Assembly (NCBI RefSeq): GCF_016834455.1
Contig: NZ_CP069213.1
Location: forward strand, 2,604,501 to 2,668,500
Direction: 5' to 3'
Source of the DNA: Shewanella litorisediminis
GTDB taxonomy: Bacteria; Pseudomonadota; Gammaproteobacteria; Enterobacterales; Shewanellaceae
DNA length: 64,000 nt
The notes beneath the pieces were generated by a model. It searched no databases. It saw only the letters and a program-made list of their open reading frames with translations, and had not been told where the DNA came from. Below are positions 26,061 to 35,952 of this stretch, in pieces (position 1 is the first letter of the stretch; each line of letters starts with the position of its first letter). The position numbers were made by a program, and so were the translations under genes.

Positions 26061-26945
26061 TCATACGGCTAGCAAACGCTTTATGCTGGCTTTAAATTCA
26101 TGCCCAAGATTAGCATCTCTTAAACCATACTCTACGAATGCGGTCATATAACCCAGTTTATCACCACAGTCATGCGAACTACCTGACATATGAAAGGCTT
26201 CAACAGCCTCGTTTGCAATCAGCATGTCAATTGCGTCTGTGAGCTGAATTTCGCCGCCTGCGCCAGATGGCGTTTTTGCAAGCAAGGGCCAGATATTGGC
26301 TGACAGCACATATCTGCCGACAACAGCAAGATTAGATGGCGCATCTTCAAGTGCGGGTTTTTCAACCATGCGGCTGATACGGGTTGACTCACCGGCGCAA
26401 AGCCCTATTCCATCACAGTCGGCTATGCCGTATTTATTCACTTCAACCTCAGGAACCGGCGTAACCATAATCTGGCTTACACCAGAAGCTTCAAAACGAG
26501 CACGCATCGCCGCTAGGTTATCTTGCGTTTGGTCAGCACTGTATTCATCTAAAATGACATCGGGTAAAACCACCGAGAATGGATTATCACCAACGATAGG
26601 TTTGGCGCACAATATTGCGTGTCCCAGGCCTTTAGCTTCACCTTGGCGAACATGCATGATGGTCATGCCCTTGGGGCATATACTCTTCACGACATCCAAC
26701 AGCTGACGCTTAACCCGTTTCTCGAGTTGCGCCTCGAGTTCATAAGAAGTATCAAAGTGGTTCTCGATTGAGTTTTTACTGGCATGAGTGACCAAAACCA
26801 CTTCCTTAAAACCCGCCTTGGCGCACTCGTTTACAATGTACTGAATAAGTGGCTTATCTACCAAAGGCAACATTTCTTTAGGGATAGCTTTTGTCGCTGG
26901 CAGCATACGAGTGCCAAGGCCTGCGACTGGAATGACCACCTTCAT
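26061..26945 (-). CDS. galU: UTP--glucose-1-phosphate uridylyltransferase (second copy)
   Basis: A 294-residue GalU paralogue with [18 protein letters not shown] at the N-terminus and MVEKP in the middle. It shares long identical stretches with the copy at 6066-6974 but differs clearly in the central and C-terminal parts. Its ATG directly abuts the ugd stop, so it supplies UDP-glucose to the adjacent dehydrogenase and is dedicated to this locus. Confidence 0.93.
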   Translation of the reverse strand: MKVVIPVAGLGTRMLPATKAIPKEMLPLVDKPLIQYIVNECAKAGFKEVVLVTHASKNSIENHFDTSYELEAQLEKRVKRQLLDVVKSICPKGMTIMHVRQGEAKGLGHAILCAKPIVGDNPFSVVLPDVILDEYSADQTQDNLAAMRARFEASGVSQIMVTPVPEVEVNKYGIADCDGIGLCAGESTRISRMVEKPALEDAPSNLAVVGRYVLSANIWPLLAKTPSGAGGEIQLTDAIDMLIANEAVEAFHMSGSSHDCGDKLGYMTAFVEYGLRDANLGHEFKASIKRLLAV

Positions 26946-28115
26946 TTAATCACTTCCAAACAAATCACGGGTATAGACCTTGTCTGCGACATCTTGGATT
27001 TCATCTACCATTCTATTGGATACGATAACATCGCACGTATCTTTAAACTCTTGCAGATCACGAATTACCTGAGAATGGAAGAACTCGTTGTCCTTGAGTA
27101 CTGGTTCGTAAACTACGACTTCGACTCCTTTGGCCTTAATCCGCTTCATAACACCCTGAATACTGGACGCACGGAAGTTGTCAGAACCCGCTTTCATGAT
27201 CAGGCGGTAGATACCGACACGCTTAGGGTTGCGTTTCAAAATGGAGTCGGCAATAAAGTCTTTACGTGTTGTATTGGCGTCCACAATAGAGGCTATAATA
27301 TTGTTGGGCACATCAGCATAGTTTGCACGCAGCTGTTTGGTATCTTTCGGCAAGCAATAACCGCCATAGCCAAAAGATGGATTATTATAATGGTTACCAA
27401 TACGAGGATCCAAGCCGACGCCCTCAATAATCTGCCGCGCATCTAAACCGTGAGTTTCCGCATACGTATCCAGCTCATTGAAATAAGCTACCCGAAGCGC
27501 AAGATAGGTATTTGAAAACAATTTAACAGCTTCGGCCTCAGTGGAATCTGTAAAAAGAACCGGAATATCTTTCTTAACTGCACCTTGAATCAACAAACTT
27601 GCAAAATTTTTTGCTCGCTCACTACTCTCACCGACAATAATCCGTGATGGATGAAGATTATCATAGAGTGCCTTTCCCTCTCTCAAAAACTCTGGCGAAA
27701 ATACGATATTATCGGTACTGAATTGTTCCCTTACACGTTTGGTATACCCAACGGGAACTGTTGACTTTATTACCATCAGAGCATCTGGATTTAATTCAAC
27801 AACATCTTTAATAACTGCTTCTACCGATTTAGTATTGAAATAGTTAGTTTGAGGATCATAATCAGTTGGCGTGGCTATAATAACGAAATCGGCACCTTGA
27901 TAGGCGTCAAACTTATTCAATGTGGCACGAAAACTCAGGTTTCTATTCGCGAGAAAATCGGATATTTCATCATCGACTATCGGTGAAACACGTTTGTTAA
28001 GCATCTCAACTTTTTCTTCAACTATATCCAGAGCTACCACTGCATTATGTTGAGCGAGAAGCATAGAGTTAGACAGGCCTACATAACCTGTACCAGCAAC
28101 AGCAATTTTATACAC
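26946..28115 (-). CDS. ugd: UDP-glucose 6-dehydrogenase
   Basis: A 389-residue enzyme oxidising UDP-glucose to UDP-glucuronate with NAD. It has the N-terminal Rossmann motif GTGYVGLS, the STVPVGYT segment and the catalytic cysteine in [11 protein letters not shown]. The start codon is GTG at 28115, with AAGGGA upstream. It stands between wbpM and galU2 with almost no spacing, so it is part of the polysaccharide operon and indicates a uronic acid, or a derivative, in the repeat unit. Confidence 0.95.
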   Translation of the reverse strand: MYKIAVAGTGYVGLSNSMLLAQHNAVVALDIVEEKVEMLNKRVSPIVDDEISDFLANRNLSFRATLNKFDAYQGADFVIIATPTDYDPQTNYFNTKSVEAVIKDVVELNPDALMVIKSTVPVGYTKRVREQFSTDNIVFSPEFLREGKALYDNLHPSRIIVGESSERAKNFASLLIQGAVKKDIPVLFTDSTEAEAVKLFSNTYLALRVAYFNELDTYAETHGLDARQIIEGVGLDPRIGNHYNNPSFGYGGYCLPKDTKQLRANYADVPNNIIASIVDANTTRKDFIADSILKRNPKRVGIYRLIMKAGSDNFRASSIQGVMKRIKAKGVEVVVYEPVLKDNEFFHSQVIRDLQEFKDTCDVIVSNRMVDEIQDVADKVYTRDLFGSD

Positions 28116-28124
28116 TGAAATCCC

Positions 28125-30068
28125 TTAACGACTTATGTTTACAATGTTACTAGCATCTTCAACTACAACTGAAGATTTTCTCCGATTCAACCAAACCAAG
28201 TCACAGATGCCATCAGTTGGGTTAAAACCTGTGGGAGCTTTGAGCAACAAGTCCCTGATTGTCTCGTGTTCAAACGCGTGACACGCCATATCGAGCTTAT
28301 CGAGCACTGGCTTGAGCTCTTCCCAAGTTAAGAACACCTCATGGGCTGTCATAATCCGTTCGTGGCCTGTGCCTTCAACGTTATCGCCAATCAGCAGTTC
28401 TTCATACAGCTTCTCCCCGGGGCGCAGACCACTGAATTGGATTTCAATGTCTCCATCAGGATTATGCTCGTCTTTGACCTCAAAGCCGGAAAGCCGAATC
28501 ATCTTACGGGCAAGGTCGACAATCTTCACAGACTGCCCCATATCAAGCACAAACACGTCTCCCCCTTTACCCATGGCCCCGGCCTGAATAACCAACTGTG
28601 ATGCTTCGGGAATAGTCATAAAGAAGCGGGTAATCTCAGGGTGGGTAACGGTAACTGGCCCCCCGTTGGCAATTTGCTTGCGAAACAAAGGCACAACAGA
28701 GCCACTGGAGCCCAGCACATTACCAAAGCGCACCATACAAAAACGGGTGCCGGAATTCAGTTTCGATAACGCCTGCAGCACCAACTCTGCCATCCGCTTG
28801 GTAGTCCCCATAACGTTGGTAGGGCGCACCGCTTTATCGGTTGAGATGAGCACAAAGGTTTCAACACCGGTCGCAATTGCCGCTTGAGCTGTATAAAGGG
28901 TTCCAAACACGTTATTGCGAACCCCTTCGACCACATTGTGCTCTACCAAGGGGACATGCTTATAGGCAGCAGCATGGTAAACCGTTTGTACTTTAAAGGC
29001 CTCCATCACCGCCTGAACACGGTTTTGTCGCTGTACCGACCCCATCATTGGATATATATCAACCGTAAGCCCAAGATCGGTTTTTATGGCCTGCAGTTCC
29101 CTTTCGATGGAGTAAAGACCAAACTCAGAGAGCTCAAACAACACCAATTTACTGGGAGCAAGGCGGATAATTTGTCGACAAAGTTCCGAGCCGATCGAGC
29201 CACCCGCACCTGTCACCATCACGGCTTTACCCGTGATGTTTGCTGCCATCAAATCGCCCCTTGGAGCTACAGCATCACGTCCAAGTAAATCTTCGATTTC
29301 GACCTCTTTAACATCGCTGAACAGCTTATTACCGCTGACCAAATCTGCCATCGCTGGCAGTGTCATGACCTTGACTGACAGGGGCTCGAGGGTTTGCAAA
29401 ATTTGCTGTCTGCGTGCCCGGCTTGCACTTGGCATAGCCAACAGTACTCTTGACGCCTTCTGCTGCTTAATCAACTTTTTAATGATTGAAGGAGAATGAA
29501 CATGTAAACCTTGGATCACAGTGCCATGCAAGGTGTCATCATCATCGACAAACGCAAAAGGGTGGTACTCATGGCTTTGGGCAAGCGCCAGCGCAGTTTG
29601 CCTGCCACTGACACCAGCACCATAAATGATGACAGGCTCGCCACGACGGTTAATGCCATTACCAACCATGGAACGCATCAACGCACGGGCTCCACCTACA
29701 AATACCAAGGCGAAAGCGGCATATATAAAGGGGACGGTACGAGGGAGATCAACTGACAGAAAATACGCAAAACTCACCATGGCTAGCGTGCTTGCTATCA
29801 CGCCAAGCACTATAGCCGTCATGGCCTGAGTACCGAGATACCTAAGCACAGCACGATACAGCCCCAGCTTAACAAACGCAGCAATACTTACCGGGCAAAC
29901 CAGTGCAATGAGTATCCAAAATCGACTGTTAAGCACCACCTCGACAGAATCCAGCCTTACGAACAACGCAAACCAGAACGACAAAACTAAAAAAACAGAG
30001 TCTACTGCCACACTGACTATGCGTTTATGCGGCCGTTTAAGCGAAAATAAAAACTGGAAAAAGTCCAT
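28125..30068 (-). CDS. wbpM: Membrane UDP-GlcNAc 4,6-dehydratase, WbpM/PglF-like
   Basis: A 647-residue membrane enzyme: four N-terminal transmembrane segments (about 15-125), a nucleotide-binding linker domain (IIYGAGVSGRQTA near 150), then a cytosolic SDR domain (about 290-570) with VTGAGGSIGSELC. The catalytic region reads STDKAVRPTNVMGTTKR, with Met in place of the usual SDR Tyr, as in WbpM. It yields UDP-4-keto-6-deoxy-GlcNAc, the precursor for QuiNAc- or bacillosamine-type sugars. AAGG precedes the ATG. Confidence 0.92.
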   Translation of the reverse strand: MDFFQFLFSLKRPHKRIVSVAVDSVFLVLSFWFALFVRLDSVEVVLNSRFWILIALVCPVSIAAFVKLGLYRAVLRYLGTQAMTAIVLGVIASTLAMVSFAYFLSVDLPRTVPFIYAAFALVFVGGARALMRSMVGNGINRRGEPVIIYGAGVSGRQTALALAQSHEYHPFAFVDDDDTLHGTVIQGLHVHSPSIIKKLIKQQKASRVLLAMPSASRARRQQILQTLEPLSVKVMTLPAMADLVSGNKLFSDVKEVEIEDLLGRDAVAPRGDLMAANITGKAVMVTGAGGSIGSELCRQIIRLAPSKLVLFELSEFGLYSIERELQAIKTDLGLTVDIYPMMGSVQRQNRVQAVMEAFKVQTVYHAAAYKHVPLVEHNVVEGVRNNVFGTLYTAQAAIATGVETFVLISTDKAVRPTNVMGTTKRMAELVLQALSKLNSGTRFCMVRFGNVLGSSGSVVPLFRKQIANGGPVTVTHPEITRFFMTIPEASQLVIQAGAMGKGGDVFVLDMGQSVKIVDLARKMIRLSGFEVKDEHNPDGDIEIQFSGLRPGEKLYEELLIGDNVEGTGHERIMTAHEVFLTWEELKPVLDKLDMACHAFEHETIRDLLLKAPTGFNPTDGICDLVWLNRRKSSVVVEDASNIVNISR

Positions 30069-30119
30069 TTTTCTACCTTCCTTTGAACAAAAAGAGCGAA
30101 TTAACCAAGCCCAGTGCCT

Positions 30120-30698
30120 TTACAGGGTTAAGCATGTCGATGGTGCAAGGGTGACCCAATCAGCGACTGATTCTCCGTAACTCAAGGCTGCTCCCGGGCG
30201 TAACCAAGCTCCGACCCCTAATAGGGATGTACCGGCCATTACTGCTCCTACGCCAAGATGGCTATAGTCACCCATTGCAGTATCATGGTCTGCCACAGCA
30301 TTAGGATTTAGTATGCACCCAATACCTATTGTTGCGAATGCACCTACAACTGCACCAGCCATTACCAATGCACCTCGGCCGACTTTCGCCAACGGACTAA
30401 CAAATGCTTTGGGGTGGAAAATGTTAACCAAGTTAACCCCGCTAGTTAGTAAGCTCTCAATTTTGTCTTTCCTGATACGATTATTACCGATAGCAACTAC
30501 AACGCCATCGTATTGCGAAGAGAAACTGGCAAAACTGTCTATTCTTCCGATCACTTTAAACTGAACAGGCCCCGTATGTGACGGGTAGCTATCGTCTAAA
30601 AAATCAATAACCTGCCAATCTCCAGACATCATTGCGGCCTCATAAACCGCTCTACCGAAACTACCAGCGCCAATAATAAGCAAAGATGAACCTGCCAC
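30120..30698 (-). CDS. NeuD/PglD-family sugar O/N-acetyltransferase
   Basis: A 192-residue protein with an N-terminal nucleotide-binding half (LLIIGAGSFGRAVYEAA) and a C-terminal left-handed beta-helix of hexapeptide repeats (about 100-180, including VGAFATIGIGCILNPNAVADHD). His in ADHD is the expected catalytic base of PglD-type acetyltransferases. It probably acetylates an amino- or hydroxy-sugar nucleotide. The start codon is GTG at 30698 with GAGG upstream. Confidence 0.8.
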   Translation of the reverse strand: MAGSSLLIIGAGSFGRAVYEAAMMSGDWQVIDFLDDSYPSHTGPVQFKVIGRIDSFASFSSQYDGVVVAIGNNRIRKDKIESLLTSGVNLVNIFHPKAFVSPLAKVGRGALVMAGAVVGAFATIGIGCILNPNAVADHDTAMGDYSHLGVGAVMAGTSLLGVGAWLRPGAALSYGESVADWVTLAPSTCLTL

Positions 30699-30707
30699 AA
30701 GACGACC

Positions 30708-31541
30708 TCAATTGACATTAATTAACTCATATTCCAAAATCTGTAATTGTCCATCATAGAAATCAATGGTTCTATCTGAAAGACGAGATTTAGATATAAC
30801 TGCCTTCCAAACGACCACTTTTATACCATCAACGAAATAGAATGCACCTGGATACGGCCGCGTGAGAGCTCTTACCATCCTTTCTGCGTCAAAAACTGAA
30901 CCTTTTAAATCAATTAAGCCATCTTCAGGCTTACGCCCTGGCCATTCAGTAGCTAACGACTCGTCTTGCTCTTTTAATACTAAATCGTCTGACATCAATG
31001 ATGGAATTACCTTCTTGATCAGACTAATATGAGCAGCATCAACTTTTTGATATAAAAAGTTAGCATCAACTTGATTGTCGAGTGCAATTTCAATTTGATC
31101 AACCACTGGACCGGTGTCTACTCCGGAATCCAATTTAAATAAGGTAACACCCGTCTTAGATAAACCTTTAAGAATGGCCCAAGGAATAGCAGCGCGGCCA
31201 CGGCCAGTGGGTAGTAGCGTTGGGTGCATGCCGAGAACGCCCCGCTTTGGCGCTTCTAGAAGTTCCTGCGAGGCAATTTGAGACCAGCCAATGATAAAAA
31301 GCCAGTCTAATTCGGCATCTTTGATTGCTTGAACCACTTCGGGATTATTTACATGGGATGCCTTTAGCAAAGGTATACCCTTTGAGTTACAGAAGGAGTC
31401 CAAATATATCCTACCAGACTTTGATTTAGCTTGATTATCTAACAACGATATAGCCAAATCCAATTTACCACCAACCTCATATATAGCCTTCATACAAGAG
31501 TAGCCGAGTTGTACACAAGTTACAAAACCAACTTTAATCAT
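30708..31541 (-). CDS. Sugar N-formyltransferase-like protein
   Basis: A 277-residue protein of the methionyl-tRNA/sugar formyltransferase family, which uses N10-formyl-tetrahydrofolate. The core reads LGMHPTLLPTGRGRAAIPWA with the conserved His, and DSGVDTGPV with the conserved Asp. The Asn normally two residues before the His is Gly here. Given the locus, a nucleotide-linked amino sugar is the likely substrate. AAGG lies before the ATG. Confidence 0.8.
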   Translation of the reverse strand: MIKVGFVTCVQLGYSCMKAIYEVGGKLDLAISLLDNQAKSKSGRIYLDSFCNSKGIPLLKASHVNNPEVVQAIKDAELDWLFIIGWSQIASQELLEAPKRGVLGMHPTLLPTGRGRAAIPWAILKGLSKTGVTLFKLDSGVDTGPVVDQIEIALDNQVDANFLYQKVDAAHISLIKKVIPSLMSDDLVLKEQDESLATEWPGRKPEDGLIDLKGSVFDAERMVRALTRPYPGAFYFVDGIKVVVWKAVISKSRLSDRTIDFYDGQLQILEYELINVN

Positions 31542-31554
31542 AAATAAACCTTAG

Positions 31555-32121
31555 TTAATAGACAGGCGGGGGCTTAAGCAAATAAGTAAATGTACGAAGG
31601 ATTATTTTAACATCAGTTAAAAACGAGACCTTTCTAGCATATTCAGCATCAAAAGAAGCTTTCTGCTCAACAGTCATACCGTCAAACGCGCTAACTTGAG
31701 CTAACCCTGTCAAACCTGGCCTACACACTATTGCGCCACTCTGCTTTCTAAGCTCTACCAATTGCCGCTGAGATACAATCGGTGGACGTGGACCAACAAT
31801 ACTCATATCACCTTTTAAAACATTAAATAACTGTGGCAATTCGTCTAGATTAGTCCGCCTAATAAGCCTGCCAACCCAAGTAATGTTTATTAAGCCCAAT
31901 TTATCAGAGGGAATATCACCCGTGTTAACCGGCATGCTTCTAAATTTATAAAAATCGAATTCTTTCGCATGCCGACCAATCCGCTTTTGTTTAAAAATAA
32001 CTGGACCCGGGTCAAAGAGCTTAATTAAAACGCCGACTGCAATCAGTAAAGGAAGCAAAATAACTGTTGCAAAAAAAACAATAAGCAAGTCAAAAAGGCG
32101 CTTAATTATCTTTGAGTACAT
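31555..32121 (-). CDS. PglC-type initiating phosphoglycosyl transferase
   Basis: A 188-residue monotopic phosphoglycosyl transferase with a reentrant hydrophobic helix at about 8-33. It shows FDPGPVIFKQKRIG, FYKFRSM, RRTNLDELPQL (catalytic Asp-Glu), SIVGPRP and GLTGLAQVS. It transfers a sugar-1-phosphate from UDP-sugar to undecaprenyl phosphate and starts the repeat unit. Given nearby wbpM and a WbpV-like epimerase, QuiNAc or a di-N-acetylated sugar is a plausible first sugar. Confidence 0.9.
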   Translation of the reverse strand: MYSKIIKRLFDLLIVFFATVILLPLLIAVGVLIKLFDPGPVIFKQKRIGRHAKEFDFYKFRSMPVNTGDIPSDKLGLINITWVGRLIRRTNLDELPQLFNVLKGDMSIVGPRPPIVSQRQLVELRKQSGAIVCRPGLTGLAQVSAFDGMTVEQKASFDAEYARKVSFLTDVKIILRTFTYLLKPPPVY

Positions 32122-32127
32122 TTTAAA

Positions 32128-32808
32128 TCAAACTCCTTGTTTAAATACAAGCTGAAAAGCCTCAGCATACTTAAGACCTGCCTGTCCTCCTCGATAAGCA
32201 GCCAAGCCTGTTACTACTTCATCACTACGTGGGTGTGGAAACGGACGCATTACATTTCTATAGTGATGCAAGGCTGCTAGCTTCTTATCCAGCTCAGAAG
32301 TAATCTCAACGAAAGTTGTAGGTTTAAATCCATCACCAACGGCGGGAAAAGCCCAATCAGTTGATGACAAAATCTCCATGAAATACAAGGCCTCAAGAGC
32401 TGGTAAGTCGTTTCTACGTTGAAACAACCTAGACGCGGCCAAACATGCATTAGACACTTGTGTATGGTCGTTATTTAAATCACTTGGATGATGAGTAAAA
32501 ATTCTGTTTGGCCGAAATTTCTTTATCTGCTCTTCAATAAACTGCACAAGTTCGACATGAGGCACAGTGTTCATGCTAATATTCGGGAAATCGCCTAAAA
32601 CAGGTTTAGAAAAACCAACCGAAGAATTAGCCTTTAGCATATCAGAATGAAGCTCTTCGTCGGTCGGTCGCAAAGTGCGTGCATCGACGCTGCCGCATAA
32701 AATAATAGGCTGGACAACTTCACCTTTGGCAGCCAACTTTGCACCTGTGGCACCAAATCCCAAAATTTCGTCATCCGGGTGAGCAACTACAATTAAATTA
32801 ACGAACAT
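32128..32808 (-). CDS. PIG-L family deacetylase
   Basis: A 226-residue LmbE/PIG-L zinc hydrolase with the motif VVAHPDDEILG at the N-terminus and a matching THHPSDLNNDHTQ metal-site segment. Members deacetylate N-acetylglucosamine-type substrates. With the neighbouring formyltransferase it could remove an acetyl group so that a formyl group can replace it; this is inference from context. Confidence 0.88.
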   Translation of the reverse strand: MFVNLIVVAHPDDEILGFGATGAKLAAKGEVVQPIILCGSVDARTLRPTDEELHSDMLKANSSVGFSKPVLGDFPNISMNTVPHVELVQFIEEQIKKFRPNRIFTHHPSDLNNDHTQVSNACLAASRLFQRRNDLPALEALYFMEILSSTDWAFPAVGDGFKPTTFVEITSELDKKLAALHHYRNVMRPFPHPRSDEVVTGLAAYRGGQAGLKYAEAFQLVFKQGV

Positions 32809-32814
32809 AATTAA

Positions 32815-33714
32815 TCACTTATTCTTTCTAATATGCAATCCAAAATGCTTTATAGCTTTTGAACCGTCAACTTGCAAATTACCATACAGTTTTTCTCTAA
32901 TGCTCTTAAAAAAAGGAAGTAAAAGAACAATATTCATTAGAGGGTTAAAAACATCAATAAGACAGCAATTACTTTCCACTTTAGATTTTATTAAATGGCA
33001 AAGATCTTTGGTGGAGTAAGGTTCACTATCTGCTATAAAATAAATGCCACTGGTATGGTGCGATTTTGAGTCAACGAGTTGAGTTATGACTTCAATCAAG
33101 TCGTTAACATTTGTTAAGCTTCTTTTATTCCGAGAAGAAAAAGTGGGGAATATTGGGAGTTTTTCAATAGCATTTGTTAACGATTGAATATTTGCCTTTG
33201 CGCCATCCCCATAAATCAGACAGGGCCTTAGAATAAAATATTTAATCCCAGATTCCACACACATGGATTCGACTATTTTTTCCGCAGACAATTTTGAATG
33301 TCCATAATAATCTTGAGGATTAGGATTTGACTCTTCAGTAAAGACATCTCCTACCGCGCTTTGGTTCCCCATCACTTTAACACTACTAATATAGATAAAT
33401 TTCTGAATTTTACTCTGTATGGCGGCCTCAAGTAATCGCTTTGTTCCATGGAAGTTCGTCACTAAGAAATCTTGTTTCGCCTCAAAACTATCGTTATCTA
33501 CTTTGTGAGCTCGCGCAGCGCAATGAATAATACAATCAACGCCATCCAAAGCATGAAACCAATCAGTTTGGCCATCTATATTGCCGACTGAAACACAATT
33601 TTTTAAGTGAGTATTGTCATTTCTTACTGCTGCTATGTACTTAATTCCTTTTTTATTAAAATGATAAAGCAATCTGCTACCCAAAAAACCGTTTGCTCCA
33701 GTAACTAAATTCAT
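32815..33714 (-). CDS. NAD-dependent epimerase/reductase, WbpV-like
   Basis: A 299-residue extended SDR protein with TGANGFLG (residues 5-12), IYISSVKVMG with the catalytic Ser, and YYGHSK with Tyr-x3-Lys. It resembles WbpV-type enzymes that reduce the 4-keto sugar from WbpM to UDP-QuiNAc; the exact stereochemistry cannot be told. AAGG precedes the ATG. It begins the sugar-modifying part of the operon after a 191-base AT-rich gap in which I see no gene. Confidence 0.8.
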   Translation of the reverse strand: MNLVTGANGFLGSRLLYHFNKKGIKYIAAVRNDNTHLKNCVSVGNIDGQTDWFHALDGVDCIIHCAARAHKVDNDSFEAKQDFLVTNFHGTKRLLEAAIQSKIQKFIYISSVKVMGNQSAVGDVFTEESNPNPQDYYGHSKLSAEKIVESMCVESGIKYFILRPCLIYGDGAKANIQSLTNAIEKLPIFPTFSSRNKRSLTNVNDLIEVITQLVDSKSHHTSGIYFIADSEPYSTKDLCHLIKSKVESNCCLIDVFNPLMNIVLLLPFFKSIREKLYGNLQVDGSKAIKHFGLHIRKNK

Positions 33715-33905
33715 AATTAACCTTGAGATATTCCGTTAACCTTACGTAACCTTAACCTATAACAATCCTAACGACTAAATAATTAAACAAAGGAATATTA
33801 TCAATTTAATTATTCATCTTATTTGCTCAATGCCTGCATTGGTTAGAATTTATGCTAAATTGTAAAATGACATTAGAACAGTTAACCTGATGCTGTTTTA
33901 AAAAG

Positions 33906-34358
33906 CTAATCTAACATTTTATACAATCCATCAGCAAAAAAAAAGTCTACTTTAGAGTATGGGTTAAAGTCGCTAACTAACACCCTGTCTATAAGATTTT
34001 CAAAATTAGAGCTATAAGCACACCCAACTAAACCAAAATTGTTTTTATCAATATAATTAGCCAATTCTTTTTGATGTTTATCATACCTTTCCAGATTAGG
34101 GACGACAATAATTCGCTTCTTCTTTTCTAAAAAATCATAAACACTACCTGCACCGGCATGAGTGACTATGACATCTGCTTTATTTACATAATCTTCGAAG
34201 CAATCTAAATAGGGAAATATATTACTTTCCTTGCCAATATATTTTGATTGATGTGAAACTTGGTAAATTACATCAGTATATTTCCCTATAGATGATTCTA
34301 CCTGCTCAACAAGTAGGTCAAAGCTTGTTGTACCAACCGTGATTAAAATTTGAGTCAT
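33906..34358 (-). CDS. Alg13/PssE-like glycosyltransferase subunit
   Basis: A 150-residue protein matching the C-terminal half of a GT-B glycosyltransferase: ILITVGTTSFDLL at the N-terminus and VIVTHAGAGSVYDFLE, the GT28-like donor-binding motif. In bacterial capsules such proteins (PssE, Cps14G) work with a membrane-associated Alg14-like partner. That partner is encoded directly upstream, with one gene starting where the other stops, so together they form one glycosyltransferase. Confidence 0.88.
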   Translation of the reverse strand: MTQILITVGTTSFDLLVEQVESSIGKYTDVIYQVSHQSKYIGKESNIFPYLDCFEDYVNKADVIVTHAGAGSVYDFLEKKKRIIVVPNLERYDKHQKELANYIDKNNFGLVGCAYSSNFENLIDRVLVSDFNPYSKVDFFFADGLYKMLD

Positions 34359-34829
34359 CTATAACCTACCTACAAAAATACCATTTGGCAAAAACATCCT
34401 AAGCTCTTCGTTTTGATACAAAATAGTACAACCAAATAACTTTAGAATTCTCGTTGTAATAGTTATATTCTCAAACTTAGACCAAGTTTCTAAATGAATA
34501 AATTTTTTAACACTAAAAATGGATGCTAGATAAACTAACAACGAAACACCTGGCCCTGTAGATATTATATAATTAACATTATATTTCTTGACAAATCTTC
34601 TAATTATAAAAATATTTTTAATTATTTGCGGTAAGGTTTGTATTTTCCCATTAGCTTTATCTCTAGACTCACCCACTTCCAAATGTGCAAGAGAAAATTC
34701 TGGATGGGATCCAACATCTGTTACAGTATAGAATCTGAGGTCAGAATACCTAGGGCACAAAATATTATAAAGCCTAAAGGCCTGCGCTCTATGCCCTCCA
34801 TTACCGTAGCAGAGTAGAATATTTTTCAT
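34359..34829 (-). CDS. Alg14/PssD-like glycosyltransferase subunit
   Basis: A 156-residue protein matching the N-terminal half of a split GT-B glycosyltransferase, with the acceptor-side motif CYGNGGHRAQ and a membrane-associating stretch at about 100-125. It recruits the Alg13-like subunit encoded next to it. Start chosen at ATG 34829 (MKNILLCYGNGG), with AAGG 8 bases upstream; the frame begins at a GTG three codons earlier. It overlaps the end of the upstream polymerase gene by 29 bases. Confidence 0.87.
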   Translation of the reverse strand: MKNILLCYGNGGHRAQAFRLYNILCPRYSDLRFYTVTDVGSHPEFSLAHLEVGESRDKANGKIQTLPQIIKNIFIIRRFVKKYNVNYIISTGPGVSLLVYLASIFSVKKFIHLETWSKFENITITTRILKLFGCTILYQNEELRMFLPNGIFVGRL

Positions 34830-35952
34830 GTTTAGCACCTTGAATTGGCAAGATAGAATAAACTAGTACAAGTGTCATAATGGGATTGCTTAAGTAAAAT
34901 ACATTTGAATTTGATACTGAAGCTGCAAGGAGCGATATTAAAATAACAAACTGAAAGTTTGATATCTTTTCCACAACGATTAGTGAGTACGCAAAGAAAC
35001 CAAATGTAACAACAAAACCCAACCTTATTAGCATAAAGAGATAACCATTATGGGGATTATTAGTATCTTCACTAGACCAATGTATTGGAACATAAGCGTT
35101 AGAGAAATTTCCGAAAAACAAATCCTGTATACTAAAATTTGAAAATACATTAAAAATTTGTTCGTTCCAAATGTAATTTCTTCCGTTAGTTGCTAATAAT
35201 AAAAACTGGTAAATAATTTCGCTGTGTATCGAAAAATAAAACATTGCTAACATTACAGCATAAATTCCTAGAACAGTAGTTCTTCGAGCATGCAATTTAA
35301 TGAAGTACTTTATTAGCAAGTAACCAATAACAGTTAGCAAAATCAAAAAAGGGGTTGTTGTACCACAAAAGTAAACAACCAAGAAAAAAACTATAAAATG
35401 AAATATTTTTTGCTGCAGCGAATATGTATCACTCATAAGAGCCGCCAAAAAAAACACCGTACAAAAAGTATCTATATTTGCAGGGCTACCTTCTACTCCA
35501 TGAAAAGCTCTATCCAAGAAAAAGCCATCGAATGAAAAAGCTCTGTAATGAGACTTAAATAGAATAAAAGAAACTATAGAAACTAAGAGGTAAAAATAAA
35601 AAGCATTTTTTAGCAGGTCAATTATATCTTGTTTTTCTGGCTTAATCTTTCTTATGAACGAAAACATAACAGCCCAAAGCAATAAATAAAAAAATGGAAA
35701 TAGAGCACCTACCGATATAGTCGCTGAAAAATACCCCCCTATTCCTAAAGAAAGTGCAAAAATTGAAAATATTATATCTTTAACGTTCACAGTATTAAAT
35801 ATAACTATTCCACTTAGAGAAATGAAAAATAATAAACTAACAACTATATAGTTAAAGCCAGGCACATTCAGAGGTACATCTAGAAATGCTAGAAAAACAT
35901 ATATAAAAAAAGAAACATATATGCCAGATTTAATATAAGCACTAGGAGACAT
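34801..35952 (-). CDS. wzy: O-antigen/polysaccharide polymerase
   Basis: A 383-residue integral membrane protein with about ten hydrophobic segments and one long periplasmic loop. The loop contains TNGRNYIWNEQ and NPHNGYLFMLIRLG, typical of O-antigen polymerase/ligase family proteins. As the only protein of this kind in the locus it is the best Wzy candidate. Its ATG overlaps the stop of the upstream gene (TAATG) at 35952, indicating coupling. Confidence 0.82.
   Translation of the reverse strand: MSPSAYIKSGIYVSFFIYVFLAFLDVPLNVPGFNYIVVSLLFFISLSGIVIFNTVNVKDIIFSIFALSLGIGGYFSATISVGALFPFFYLLLWAVMFSFIRKIKPEKQDIIDLLKNAFYFYLLVSIVSFILFKSHYRAFSFDGFFLDRAFHGVEGSPANIDTFCTVFFLAALMSDTYSLQQKIFHFIVFFLVVYFCGTTTPFLILLTVIGYLLIKYFIKLHARRTTVLGIYAVMLAMFYFSIHSEIIYQFLLLATNGRNYIWNEQIFNVFSNFSIQDLFFGNFSNAYVPIHWSSEDTNNPHNGYLFMLIRLGFVVTFGFFAYSLIVVEKISNFQFVILISLLAASVSNSNVFYLSNPIMTLVLVYSILPIQGAKHEKYSTLLR

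Noticed and set aside
26296-27446. + strand frames opposite galU2 and ugd
   Set aside because: Both overlap genes with clear catalytic motifs; the translations look like reverse-complement products.
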